Shown piece by piece: positions 16,387-24,255 of a stretch of DNA of 64,000 nt. Source of the DNA: an uncultured Verrucomicrobiota bacterium (lineage in GTDB: Bacteria > Verrucomicrobiota > Kiritimatiellia > CAIQIC01 > Lenti-01); assembly GCA_937872095.1 (NCBI GenBank), contig CALMNW010000101.1, forward strand, positions 80,023 through 144,022, read 5' to 3'. A program made the position numbers and the translations under genes. Position 1 is the stretch's first letter, and each line of letters begins with the position of its first letter. Below the pieces are notes generated by a model. That model ran no database searches, was not told where the DNA came from, and saw only the letters and a program-made list of their open reading frames with translations.

Positions 16387-17400
16387 ATGGTCTCCAAACG
16401 GCAATTCGCTTTCTCGGCTCCGATTCTGCTGGTGCTGTGCTTGCTGATCTATGCCTTGGCCGTCGCCGGCTATGCCGTCTGGTCGTACCGCGAGCACAAG
16501 GCCGCGCTGCTGGCCGAGATCGATTCCGGCCTTCTGCAGGCCTCGCGCAGCCTGAAATATCTGCTCGCGCCCGACTTCCACGACCGCGCGCTCGACCAGG
16601 ATTCCATCGGCAAGGAAGAGGAACTCCGCAACCGCAAGCTCGTGACGGATTTCGGCGTCGAGTCCGGCTTCAAATGGGTCTACACCCTCGCCGAAAAGGA
16701 CGGTGCGTTTTTCTTCTCCGCCCCCTCGGTTTCGGAGGAAGAGGCCAAAGAACTCGACACGTGGTACTTCTATCCCTACGAAGACGTTCCCGACGAGTTC
16801 GTCCGCGCCTTCCGGGAAAACCGGACCGTCTACGTCGATTACACCGACCAATGGGGCACGTTCCGGTCCGTCGCCCTGCCGCAGCAATCGCCCGGCGGCC
16901 GCCGCTATCTCGCCTGCGCCGACCGCGAAATCGGCGACATCGACCGCCTGCTCCGGCACAACCTGCTGCATTCGGCGATCGTGGCGTTGTACTTCCTCCT
17001 CGCCGGCCTGCCGTTCATCCTGCTGCTGGTCCGCATCTACCGCGTGCACACGGCCGACTTGAAACAACTCAACGCCGAATTGCGCGCCCACAAGGACAAC
17101 CTCGAGATCCAGGTCCGGGAACGCACCGCCGACCTGCGCAAGGAAACCGAACGGCTCCAGGAAGCGCTCGCCAACGTCCGCACGCTGAGCGGCCTGATCC
17201 CCATCTGCGCCTCCTGCAAGAAAATCCGCGACGACAAGGGCTACTGGAGCCAGCTGGAACTCTACATCCAGCAGCATTCCGACGCCTTGTTCTCCCACGG
17301 ATTGTGTCCGGAGTGCGTGGAAAAGCTGTATCCGGAATTCGCGAACGCCGACGACCTGCCGCCGGCCGCGCCCGGCCCCGAGGCTCCTCCGCCCGCTTGA
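16387..17400 (+). CDS. Membrane sensor-like protein with C-terminal CxxC domain
   Basis: A 337-residue protein with a membrane helix at about 6-29, an extracytoplasmic domain of roughly 155 residues (Cache-like in size), a second membrane helix at about 196-220 and a coiled coil at 225-275. It ends in a cysteine domain, LIPICASCKKIRDDKGYW...HGLCPECVEKLYP, with two CxxC pairs that could bind a metal. This C-terminal module is familiar from the tails of PAS and receiver proteins in signal transduction, but here it replaces any kinase or cyclase. The ATG at 16387 follows an AAGGAACGG stretch; a TTG 7 codons upstream is less likely. Confidence 0.75.
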   Translation: MVSKRQFAFSAPILLVLCLLIYALAVAGYAVWSYREHKAALLAEIDSGLLQASRSLKYLLAPDFHDRALDQDSIGKEEELRNRKLVTDFGVESGFKWVYTLAEKDGAFFFSAPSVSEEEAKELDTWYFYPYEDVPDEFVRAFRENRTVYVDYTDQWGTFRSVALPQQSPGGRRYLACADREIGDIDRLLRHNLLHSAIVALYFLLAGLPFILLLVRIYRVHTADLKQLNAELRAHKDNLEIQVRERTADLRKETERLQEALANVRTLSGLIPICASCKKIRDDKGYWSQLELYIQQHSDALFSHGLCPECVEKLYPEFANADDLPPAAPGPEAPPPA

Positions 17401-17425
17401 CCCCGGCTGCCGACCGGAGTAGCAT
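17397..17425 (+). promoter_or_regulatory. Promoter of first Thr/Asn-rich paralogue, leaderless arrangement
   Basis: -35 TTGACC (17397-17402, overlapping the stop of the sensor gene), 17-bp spacer, -10 TAGCAT (17420-17425), 7 bp before the ATG at 17433. The same layout and near-identical spacer occur before the paralogue at 18412. Confidence 0.6.
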
Positions 17426-17432
17426 GGTTTAT

Positions 17433-18263
17433 ATGAAAACGATGTGTCTGTTTTTGTGCCTGCTCGCCCTGTCGGCTTTCGCGCTCGCTCCGGCGGCTTC
17501 CGCCGAAAACGAAGCGTGGTACTTCCCCGACGGCCTGCTCTACGTCCCCTACGTCCAGATGTTGGACGGCGCCGGCGACGTCGTCACCAACTACGCGGCC
17601 TTCTTCCGGAGAACCGGCACCGGGTGGAACTTCAGGCTCTACGGCGCGTCGGGCGTGGCCGCCCAGTCCAACTCGGTCGGAACGAACTACGTCACCAGCA
17701 CCATCACCAACTACACCACGATCAGCAATTACGCCTTCGTCACCAACTACATCAACGTCACGAACATCTACGACGACACCAACTTGGTAAGCGCCACCAC
17801 CAACTTCGTGAGCGCCACCACCAATTTCGTGATCACGACCAACGTCGCCATCACGACCAACATCGTCGTCGTGACCAACGTGCCCCCGCCGGCGCCGTCC
17901 GACGTGGCCGGCACCTGGAATTTCACCTTCTTCGAAGCCTGGTCCCGCACCTATGCGCCAACCGGATTTGGTCAAACCGTCAATATGACCCCCACCTCCA
18001 CCAATTGCACGCTGACGCTGACCCAGGACGGGGCGGACGTCGAGGGCACGGGCACCGTCAACTCCATCCAGTATTCGCTGACGGGCGAGGTCACCAACGA
18101 CTTCTTCGTCTTCACCATGCTGGCCGGTACCGCGGATTCCAAGATCACGCTTGCCGAAGTCCGGGCCCTCGTGGGCGACGACGTCATGGTCGGCGACTAC
18201 TCGTGGAGCACCACCAACGGCATCAAGGTCCAGATCGGCGATTTCTCCGCCTATAAGGAGTAG
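17433..18263 (+). CDS. Secreted Thr/Asn-rich repeat protein, paralogue 1
   Basis: A 276-residue secreted protein with a Sec signal peptide (cleavage likely after APAASA). Mature N-terminus ENEAWYFPDGLLYVPYVQM, then a low-complexity stretch of T-N-F/Y-V units (about residues 85-150), then a conserved C-terminal domain (TLTQDGADVEG...SLTGEVTNDFFVFTMLAG...VQIGDF). The paralogue at 18412 shares both ends but has a shorter Thr/Asn region. Function unknown; the strand-forming repeats suggest a surface or matrix protein. The start at 17433 rather than 17424 matches the paralogue and leaves the -10 box intact. Confidence 0.72.
   Translation: MKTMCLFLCLLALSAFALAPAASAENEAWYFPDGLLYVPYVQMLDGAGDVVTNYAAFFRRTGTGWNFRLYGASGVAAQSNSVGTNYVTSTITNYTTISNYAFVTNYINVTNIYDDTNLVSATTNFVSATTNFVITTNVAITTNIVVVTNVPPPAPSDVAGTWNFTFFEAWSRTYAPTGFGQTVNMTPTSTNCTLTLTQDGADVEGTGTVNSIQYSLTGEVTNDFFVFTMLAGTADSKITLAEVRALVGDDVMVGDYSWSTTNGIKVQIGDFSAYKE
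17789..17880 (+). repeat. In-frame Thr/Asn coding repeats in paralogue 1
   Basis: Two near-identical 21-bp units (core AGCGCCACCACCAA, each ending TTCGT) followed by three 18-bp degenerate units (core ATCACGACCAAC). All keep the reading frame, so copy number could change without breaking the gene. Confidence 0.6.
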
Positions 18264-18274
18264 CTCCCTCCTCT

Positions 18275-18297
18275 GCGCCGCGAACATCCCGCGGCGC
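18275..18297 (+). terminator. GC-rich stem-loop after paralogue 1
   Basis: A perfect 8-bp stem GCGCCGCG/CGCGGCGC with loop AACATCC, 12 bp after the stop. No T-run follows, so termination or mRNA 3'-end protection is only a possibility. Confidence 0.4.
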
Positions 18298-18376
18298 GGT
18301 GGCGCTGCCAGATCCGCCAGTGCGGTGGCGGCACGAAAACCCCGAAAGCGTCCGCTTTTGGGTATCTTTTGTCCGA

Positions 18377-18405
18377 TTGACCTCGGCCGCCGATCGGAGT
18401 AGCAT
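18377..18405 (+). promoter_or_regulatory. Promoter of second Thr/Asn-rich paralogue, leaderless arrangement
   Basis: -35 TTGACC (18377-18382), 17-bp spacer, -10 TAGCAT (18400-18405), 6 bp before the ATG at 18412. It is a duplicate of the promoter at 17397-17425. Confidence 0.6.
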
Positions 18406-18411
18406 CGTTCC

Positions 18412-19179
18412 ATGAACTCCCATCATCTGTTCCGGTGTTTTTTCGCCCTGCTGGCCATCGCGTTCGCCACGACGGCATCCGCCGAAAACGAAGCATGGTA
18501 TTTCCCCAACGGCATGTTCTACGTGCCCTACGTCAAAATGCAGGACAAACAAGGCAACACCGTCGCCACCTATGCGGCCTTTCTCAAGAAGTACGGCTCC
18601 GGGTGGAAATTCAAGCTGGACGGACTGTCGGAAGTGTCTGCCGCGACCGAATCGGCCGGGACGAATTACGTCACCGTCACCAACTATGTTACCAACTACG
18701 TCATCGTCAGCAATTTCGTCAATTCCTACTGGCACGGCAGAATCACGACGACCTACGACGGAACCAACACCATTGTCTGGACCAATTTCGCCTTATCCAA
18801 CCCGCCGGCATTGACCGGCGTGACCGGCACCTGGGATTTCACGTTCAATGAAACATGGGAACGCACCTACACCGGCACCGAATTCGACCACACCACGAAC
18901 GCCGCGCCGATTCCCACCGATATCACGCTGACGCTGACCCAGGACGGTGCGGACGTCGAAGGAACGGGCACCGTCGGCTCCGTCCAGTATTCTCTGGCGG
19001 GCGAGGTCACCAACGACTTCTTCGTCTTCACCATGTTGGCCGGCACCGCGGATGCCAAGGTCACCCTCGCCGAAGTCCGGGCCCTCGTGGGCGATGAGAT
19101 CATGATCGGCAACTACTCGTGGAGCACCGCCGACGGCGCCAAGGTCCAGATCGGCGATTTCACCGCCAACAGGCAGTAG
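18412..19179 (+). CDS. Secreted Thr/Asn-rich repeat protein, paralogue 2
   Basis: A 255-residue paralogue of the preceding gene. Signal peptide ending TTASA, mature start ENEAWYFPNGMFYVPYVKM, a short Thr/Asn stretch (TNYVTVTNYVTNYVIVSNFV) and the same C-terminal domain (DGADVEGTGTVGSVQYSL...DFFVFTMLAGTAD). The tandem arrangement with duplicated promoter points to a recent cassette duplication followed by divergence of the repeat region. Family not recognised. Confidence 0.72.
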   Translation: MNSHHLFRCFFALLAIAFATTASAENEAWYFPNGMFYVPYVKMQDKQGNTVATYAAFLKKYGSGWKFKLDGLSEVSAATESAGTNYVTVTNYVTNYVIVSNFVNSYWHGRITTTYDGTNTIVWTNFALSNPPALTGVTGTWDFTFNETWERTYTGTEFDHTTNAAPIPTDITLTLTQDGADVEGTGTVGSVQYSLAGEVTNDFFVFTMLAGTADAKVTLAEVRALVGDEIMIGNYSWSTADGAKVQIGDFTANRQ

Positions 19180-19205
19180 TTCGCAGTTTCTCTTTGCTCG
19201 GCAGG

Positions 19206-19228
19206 CCCCATGGCCTTGCGCCATGGGG
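19206..19228. terminator. Stem-loop between convergent genes
   Basis: Stem CCCCATGG/CCATGGGG with a 7-base loop (CCTTGCG), lying between the convergent stops of paralogue 2 and the UvrD-like gene. It could end transcription from both sides or be a small dispersed repeat. Confidence 0.45.
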
Positions 19229-19257
19229 GAGCCCACTTCGCTTCAGCGTCCTCGTTT

Positions 19258-21234
19258 CTACCACCGGCTCCAACGCGGCGGCGGCGCGAAACCGCCGGCC
19301 TTGTCGAGCTGCAGCAGTTCCGGATCGATTTCGTCGAGAAACCGCGACGGCAGGCACATCATGACCCCGCCGTCGCGCGCCTTGCGCATCCGCGGTGCGC
19401 AGAGCCAGAGATAGTCCTTCGCACGCGTGACGGCCACGTAGAACAGGCGGCGCTCCTCGGCCTCGTTGGCTTCTTCCTCAAGGGACTTCGCCGCCGGAAA
19501 CATCCCGTCCACCAGCCACAGGACGAATACGGCTTTCCACTCCAGCCCCTTGGCCTGGTGCACCGTCGTCAGCCGGATCGCGGCCGCCGGCGCCCCCGCG
19601 TGCCGGTTCTGCTCGGCGTCGAGATTCGTCAGCAGCGCCATTTCGCTCAGGAAGTCCGCCGTGTTCTTGTACTTCGCCGAGAAGCTCATGAGTTCGTCGA
19701 CGTCTTCGAGGCGCGGCTTGGCGTTGTCGAAGGTTTCGGCCGCGTAGTCGCCGTAGAACGCCTCCGTGAACCGGAAGACCAGCTCGTCGGGCCGGTCCAG
19801 CACCGCGCCGTCCTCGTCGTCCGGCGGGAACAGGCGGTCGGCGATGCCCTGCCAGAGCGGCTGGGCCTCCTTCGGCAGCAGTCCGGCCAGCTGCGCGCGC
19901 TTGACCGGATCGCGCAGGTTCAGGTGCTCGCCCAGCGCCATCCACAGGGTCTGGACCTTCTTGGGGCCGACCTTCGGCAGCATTTCCAGCAGCCGCCCGA
20001 AGGCCAGGCTGTCGGCCGGATTCGCCGCCAGGCGCGGCAGCGCGCAGACATCTTTGATGTGCGCCTGCTCGAAGAACCGCACGCCGCTCATCAGGACGTA
20101 GTCCTGGCGCGCGCGCGTCAGTTCGAGCTGCAATTCCATGGCGTGGAAATGGGACCGGTACAGCACCGCGATCTGGCGCGGTTCGACCTCGCCCGATTCC
20201 ACCAGCCGGCGGACTTTCTCGACCACGTAGCGCGCCTGGTGGCCGCCGTCGGTCAGTTTCGCCAGCACGGGTTTCATGTCGGCCGCGCGCGTCGCGCGCA
20301 GCACCTTCTGGTACTGCTCGGGATTGCCCGCGATGACCTGGTTGGCCACGTCGAGGATGCCCGGCACGCTCCGGTAGTTCTCTTCCAGCTTGAAAATCGT
20401 CGCGTCGGGATAGCGCTCCCGGAAGGACAGGATGTTCTTCACCTCCGCCCCGCGCCAGGAATAGATGCTCTGGAAATCGTCGCCCACCGCCAGCAGGTTG
20501 CGATGGCGCGCCGCGATCACGTCCACGAAGTCGCCCTGCAGCTTGTTGGTGTCCTGGAATTCGTCCACGAGCACGTGCCGCATGCGCTCCTGGTAGCGCG
20601 CGGCGACGTCTTCGTGCTCCTGCAGCAGCTTGAGGCCGTTGACGAGCAGGTCGTCGAAATCCATGGCGTTGAGGCCGCGCTTGCGCTTTTCGTAGAGCGC
20701 GTGGACCTTCAGGACGCCTTCGAGATCCACGGCGTGCCCCTCGAAATGCGCGCGCACGGTCTCTTCGACGTCCGCGCCGCGGTTCGCCGCCAGCCCGAAC
20801 ACGCTGCCCAGCACCGTCGCCTTCGGGAATTTCTTGTCCTTGAGGCCCAGCTCGGCGACGCAGGCCTTCAGCAGCCGCGCGGAATCGTCTTCGTCCAGAA
20901 TGGAATAGTCCGTTCCGTAGCCGAGCAGCGCCGCGTGCCGGCGCAGCAGGCGATTGGCCGCGTGGTGGAAGGTGCCGCCCCACAGTCCGCCGACATCGCC
21001 CCCCACGAGCTGCGCCGCTCGCTCGAGCATCTCGCGCGCCGCGCGGTTGGTGAAGGTCAGCAGCAGGATCTGCCGCGGATCGATGCCTTTCTCCAGCACC
21101 AGCCACGCCACGCGGTGCGTCAGCGTCCGCGTCTTGCCGGTGCCCGCCGCCGCGATGACCAGCACGGGGCCGTCGGGCGCCGTCACGGCGCGCAGCTGCT
21201 CCGGATTGAGATGCTGGGCGGGATCGAATGCCAT
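19258..21234 (-). CDS. UvrD/Rep/PcrA-type ATP-dependent DNA helicase
   Basis: A 658-residue SF1A 3'-5' DNA helicase. Q-motif LNPEQLRAV, Walker A AAAGTGKTRTL (about 29-39), motif Ia LLLTFTNRAAREM, Walker B with VLVDEFQDTN, motif III GDDFQSIYSWRGA, motif IV LEENYRSV, motif V TTVHQAKGLEW and motif VI ERRLFYVAVTRAKD are all intact. It unwinds DNA in repair and replication restart. Length is slightly short for the family, with a compact C-terminus. It starts 10 bp after the YihY stop, so it is last in the AI-2E/YihY/UvrD run. Confidence 0.94.
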   Translation of the reverse strand: MAFDPAQHLNPEQLRAVTAPDGPVLVIAAAGTGKTRTLTHRVAWLVLEKGIDPRQILLLTFTNRAAREMLERAAQLVGGDVGGLWGGTFHHAANRLLRRHAALLGYGTDYSILDEDDSARLLKACVAELGLKDKKFPKATVLGSVFGLAANRGADVEETVRAHFEGHAVDLEGVLKVHALYEKRKRGLNAMDFDDLLVNGLKLLQEHEDVAARYQERMRHVLVDEFQDTNKLQGDFVDVIAARHRNLLAVGDDFQSIYSWRGAEVKNILSFRERYPDATIFKLEENYRSVPGILDVANQVIAGNPEQYQKVLRATRAADMKPVLAKLTDGGHQARYVVEKVRRLVESGEVEPRQIAVLYRSHFHAMELQLELTRARQDYVLMSGVRFFEQAHIKDVCALPRLAANPADSLAFGRLLEMLPKVGPKKVQTLWMALGEHLNLRDPVKRAQLAGLLPKEAQPLWQGIADRLFPPDDEDGAVLDRPDELVFRFTEAFYGDYAAETFDNAKPRLEDVDELMSFSAKYKNTADFLSEMALLTNLDAEQNRHAGAPAAAIRLTTVHQAKGLEWKAVFVLWLVDGMFPAAKSLEEEANEAEERRLFYVAVTRAKDYLWLCAPRMRKARDGGVMMCLPSRFLDEIDPELLQLDKAGGFAPPPRWSRW

Positions 21235-21244
21235 GGCGCCGCCG

Positions 21245-22576
21245 CTAGGCCGGTTTTCCGGCCGCCACCGCCGCGACCATGTCGGCCAGCGTCAGCTCCC
21301 CGAACCCGTGCGCGACGCCGGTCTCGATCTTGGCCATCGTTTCCTTCAGCGGGGCGTCCAACATGAGCACGCCCTCGATTTCGGCGTGGCCGCCGCCTTC
21401 GCGCATCAGTTCCGCCACCAGGTCGCGGATGCGGATGGTCTCCGGCGCGCGCATCAGCACGTAGCCGGCATCCCGGCTGGCGACCTGGGCCAGATAGCCC
21501 TTCTTCGCCAGCACCGCCACCACCGAGTTGATCAAACGGATCGGCGCCTTGACCTGCCGAGCGAACGCCGCCGCGTCGAACAGCTCCCGTTCGCCGGCCA
21601 TGGCCCGGCCGGCCCGCCGCAGCACCATCAGCGCCACCAGGATCCGCGCCCGCGCGCTGGCCGTATCCGCCGCGCTTTCGAGCTGGTAGGTGTCCGAATT
21701 CTGCAGCGCGAAGGTGAATTCCACGCCCAGCAGCAGGATCACCCAGGTGATGTACATCCACAGCATGAACACCGGCACCGCCGCGAACGCTCCGTAGATG
21801 CGGTTGTAGTTCACCACGCCCACCTGCATCACCGTGAACATCCGCATCCAGCCGAGGAAAATCAGCGTCGTCAACAGGCTGCTGACCAGCGCGGAGCGCA
21901 GCCGCACCCGCGTGTTCGGCACGAAGACGTACAGGAAGCCGATCACGAGCCAGAGGATGCCGAACGAAGCCAGGTTCTGCGCCCAGGCGTTGACGTCCAC
22001 GTCGAGGATCTTCCGGTTGATGGCCACCTGCGCTTTCAGCGCCCCGGCCAGGCCGATCAGCACCGGCACCAGCACCAGCACGCTCGTGTAGTTCGCGATC
22101 TGCCGCAGCAGGCTCCGGTTCTTGTCCACGCCCCAGACCCGGTTGAAGCTTTTCTCCACGTTCGCCAGCAGCAGCACCGCCGTCAGCACGAAAAACGCCA
22201 AGCCGATCCACCCCAGCGCCGCGAAATTCGTCGTGTTGACGATGTCGAGGATCTTCTGCACGAATTCCTGCCACTGCGTCGGCATCTGCAGAAACCACTC
22301 CATCTGGTCCACCGTCGCGAGCTGGTCCTCCCCGAATCCGAACCCCTTCACCAGCGCGAAGCCCACCGCCAGGATCGGCACCAGCGACGTCAGCGTCACG
22401 AACGTCAGCGACGACGCGTGGATCGTCAGGTCGTCGTCCGCATAGCCGCGGAACAACAGGTGCCCCACGCGGATGATGCGCTCCGGCAGGCTGCCGCCCG
22501 CTTCGTCGCCCGGCAGCGCGCCGATCGCGCGCAAGGCGAAATTCCGGATCTTGCCCATTCGTTCCTTCAGCGTCAT
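21245..22576 (-). CDS. YihY/BrkB-type membrane protein with C-terminal winged helix
   Basis: A 443-residue inner-membrane protein of the YihY/virulence-factor BrkB family. Six membrane segments run from about residue 55 to 290 (ALGWIGLAFFVLTAVLLL, GILWLVIGFLYVFVPN, MLWMYITWVILLLGVEFTF). A C-terminal domain of about 130 residues resembles an Rrf2-type winged helix (ARQVKAPIRLINSVVAVLAKKGYLAQ...LRIRDLVAEL-like). Older annotations call the family ribonuclease BN in error; transport or membrane organisation is more likely. The start overlaps the AI-2E-family stop (ATGA) and has GGGAG upstream. Confidence 0.85.
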   Translation of the reverse strand: MTLKERMGKIRNFALRAIGALPGDEAGGSLPERIIRVGHLLFRGYADDDLTIHASSLTFVTLTSLVPILAVGFALVKGFGFGEDQLATVDQMEWFLQMPTQWQEFVQKILDIVNTTNFAALGWIGLAFFVLTAVLLLANVEKSFNRVWGVDKNRSLLRQIANYTSVLVLVPVLIGLAGALKAQVAINRKILDVDVNAWAQNLASFGILWLVIGFLYVFVPNTRVRLRSALVSSLLTTLIFLGWMRMFTVMQVGVVNYNRIYGAFAAVPVFMLWMYITWVILLLGVEFTFALQNSDTYQLESAADTASARARILVALMVLRRAGRAMAGERELFDAAAFARQVKAPIRLINSVVAVLAKKGYLAQVASRDAGYVLMRAPETIRIRDLVAELMREGGGHAEIEGVLMLDAPLKETMAKIETGVAHGFGELTLADMVAAVAAGKPA

Positions 22577-24021
22577 GGCTCCCGCCTTTCCTCTTCCCCG
22601 CCCTCCGGATCCTCCCTGCCCCCCGGCGTCAATTCGCCCAGCAAATCGTAGCCCAGCGCCAGCAACACCGGCCCCAGGAACAGGCCGATGAAGCCGAACG
22701 CGATCATGCCGCCCGCCACCCCGATGACCATGATGGCGAAAGGCACGCGCTCCTCCGGCGCCCGGATCGCCGGCCCGGACGGCGGGGCCTCCGGCACCCA
22801 GCGCCGCACCGCCGTGGCCAGCAGCGGAGACGCCAGCATCAGCCCCAGCGCGAACAGGAACAGCCAGAGCCCATCGATCAGTTGGCCGGCCGCGAACTGC
22901 CAGATGGCTCCGCCCAGAAACGCCACGACGCCCGCCGCCGCGAACGGCGTGAGCCCCGCCGCCGCCGCCACGGCCAAGCCGACGGCCCACGGCAGCCCCG
23001 CGAACGCGAAGCCCGCCGCCACCAGCCCGCCCGCGGCCGCGCCGGTCGCCAGCGCCCGCCGCCGACGCCGCACCACCGCCCCGAAATCCCAGGAACCCGC
23101 GATCAAAATCGGCCGCACCACGTTGTCGATGCCGCTGATCACGACTCCGCCGTAGACCAACAGGCCGACGCCGGCGCCCATCCGGCCGTTGGCCAGCAGC
23201 CACAGTCCCACCGGGATCCACAGCAACGGCGGCCCCAGCGGCAACAGCCCCAGCACGAACACGCCGACCGAAAACAACGCCGCGTTGGGCACGCCGAAGA
23301 TCGCGAACCCCGCCGCGGCCGCCACCGCCTGCACGAAGGCCGTGCCGACCGTCCCGCGAACGACGACGTTCAGCGTGACCGCCATGCGGTGGCGCAGCCG
23401 CGCCATGAACGGTCCCGCCACCCGCTCCGTCAGCGCGCCCGCGGCATCCGCCACCGCCTCGCCGCGCAGATAGAAGAAAAACATGAAGATCAAGCTGAAG
23501 ACGATCTGGAAAACGCCGTAGCCGATGCTGACGCCCCGCTGCACCAGCCATTTCACGGTTACCCGCGAGGCGTTCGCCGCCCAGCCCGTCCACCGCGCCG
23601 TGTCGCCGAACAGGTTGTCGAACGCCGTCCGGATGGCCTCCGCATGGGGCCCGAACAGCGGATGGGTCTGCAGCGCGGCCAGCAGCCGCGGCAAACCCGT
23701 CTCACGCAGCGCCTGCAGGCGTTCCAGGCCCCACGCCGCCGCATCCAGGGAGGAGCGCGCCAGCATCCAGAGCGGCACGACCAGCAGCAGCGTCGCCAAG
23801 GCCGTCATCAGCGCCGCGGCCGCCAGCGCGTTTCCGCCCGTCAGCCGCCGCTTCGCGAAATCGAAGACGGGCCAGGACGCGAAGACCAGAATCGCCGCCC
23901 ACAGCATGGCCGTGACGAACGGTTTCAGCACCAGGAGGCAGAAGAAGACCAGCACGCCCACAAGCCCCACGCCCGCCGCCTGCTCGATCAGCTTCCGGTT
24001 TTTGAGCGAAAACGACTCCAT
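22573..24021 (-). CDS. AI-2E family transporter (PerM/TqsA-like)
   Basis: A 482-residue polytopic membrane protein of the AI-2E/PerM family. N-terminal membrane pairs, a long soluble loop (about 85-160) and the family core VFVLGLLPLGPPLLWIPVGLWLL with GGVVISGIDNVVRPILIAG are present. An additional 100-residue Ala/Gly-rich hydrophobic block (about 320-420) is inserted before the final GFIGLFLGPVLLALGYDLL segment, making it longer than the usual 350 residues. Solute unknown. It is the first gene of the run with YihY and UvrD. The start at 24021 sits just before the first membrane helix. Confidence 0.85.
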   Translation of the reverse strand: MESFSLKNRKLIEQAAGVGLVGVLVFFCLLVLKPFVTAMLWAAILVFASWPVFDFAKRRLTGGNALAAAALMTALATLLLVVPLWMLARSSLDAAAWGLERLQALRETGLPRLLAALQTHPLFGPHAEAIRTAFDNLFGDTARWTGWAANASRVTVKWLVQRGVSIGYGVFQIVFSLIFMFFFYLRGEAVADAAGALTERVAGPFMARLRHRMAVTLNVVVRGTVGTAFVQAVAAAAGFAIFGVPNAALFSVGVFVLGLLPLGPPLLWIPVGLWLLANGRMGAGVGLLVYGGVVISGIDNVVRPILIAGSWDFGAVVRRRRRALATGAAAGGLVAAGFAFAGLPWAVGLAVAAAAGLTPFAAAGVVAFLGGAIWQFAAGQLIDGLWLFLFALGLMLASPLLATAVRRWVPEAPPSGPAIRAPEERVPFAIMVIGVAGGMIAFGFIGLFLGPVLLALGYDLLGELTPGGREDPEGGEEERREP

Positions 24022-24120
24022 GAGCCCATTCTTAGCACGTCGGACCTTCCGAAGCACTCCCTTTTCGGCCGGTTTGATCTTTCTCCAACCAATCCACCGG
24101 GCCCACTGGGCCCGGCTTCC

Positions 24121-24192
24121 GCCTTCGCCAAGGCTATGGCGGACAAGACAACTCGATCCACTTGATGATTGGATATTGAATATTGGATATTG
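24121..24192. repeat. Dispersed extragenic repeat pair, copy 1
   Basis: Element a (24121-24149, core CTTCGCCAAGGCTATGGC) next to element b (24159-24192, starting CACTTGATGATTGGATATTG with further GATATT units). The same two elements recur at 55817-55923, and element b again at 55569-55608. They occupy the 234-bp gap between mnmA and the AI-2E-family gene. Confidence 0.8.
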
Positions 24193-24255
24193 ATTTCCCC
24201 CGTCGGACGACATTGCGGCCGTCCCTCCAGAATCCGCCCCCCGCCGCACCCCAAT

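Noticed and set aside
17444..18256. 270-codon alternate-frame ORF in the first Thr/Asn paralogue
   Set aside because: It lacks a signal or domain, and the other frame has a signal peptide and a conserved paralogue.
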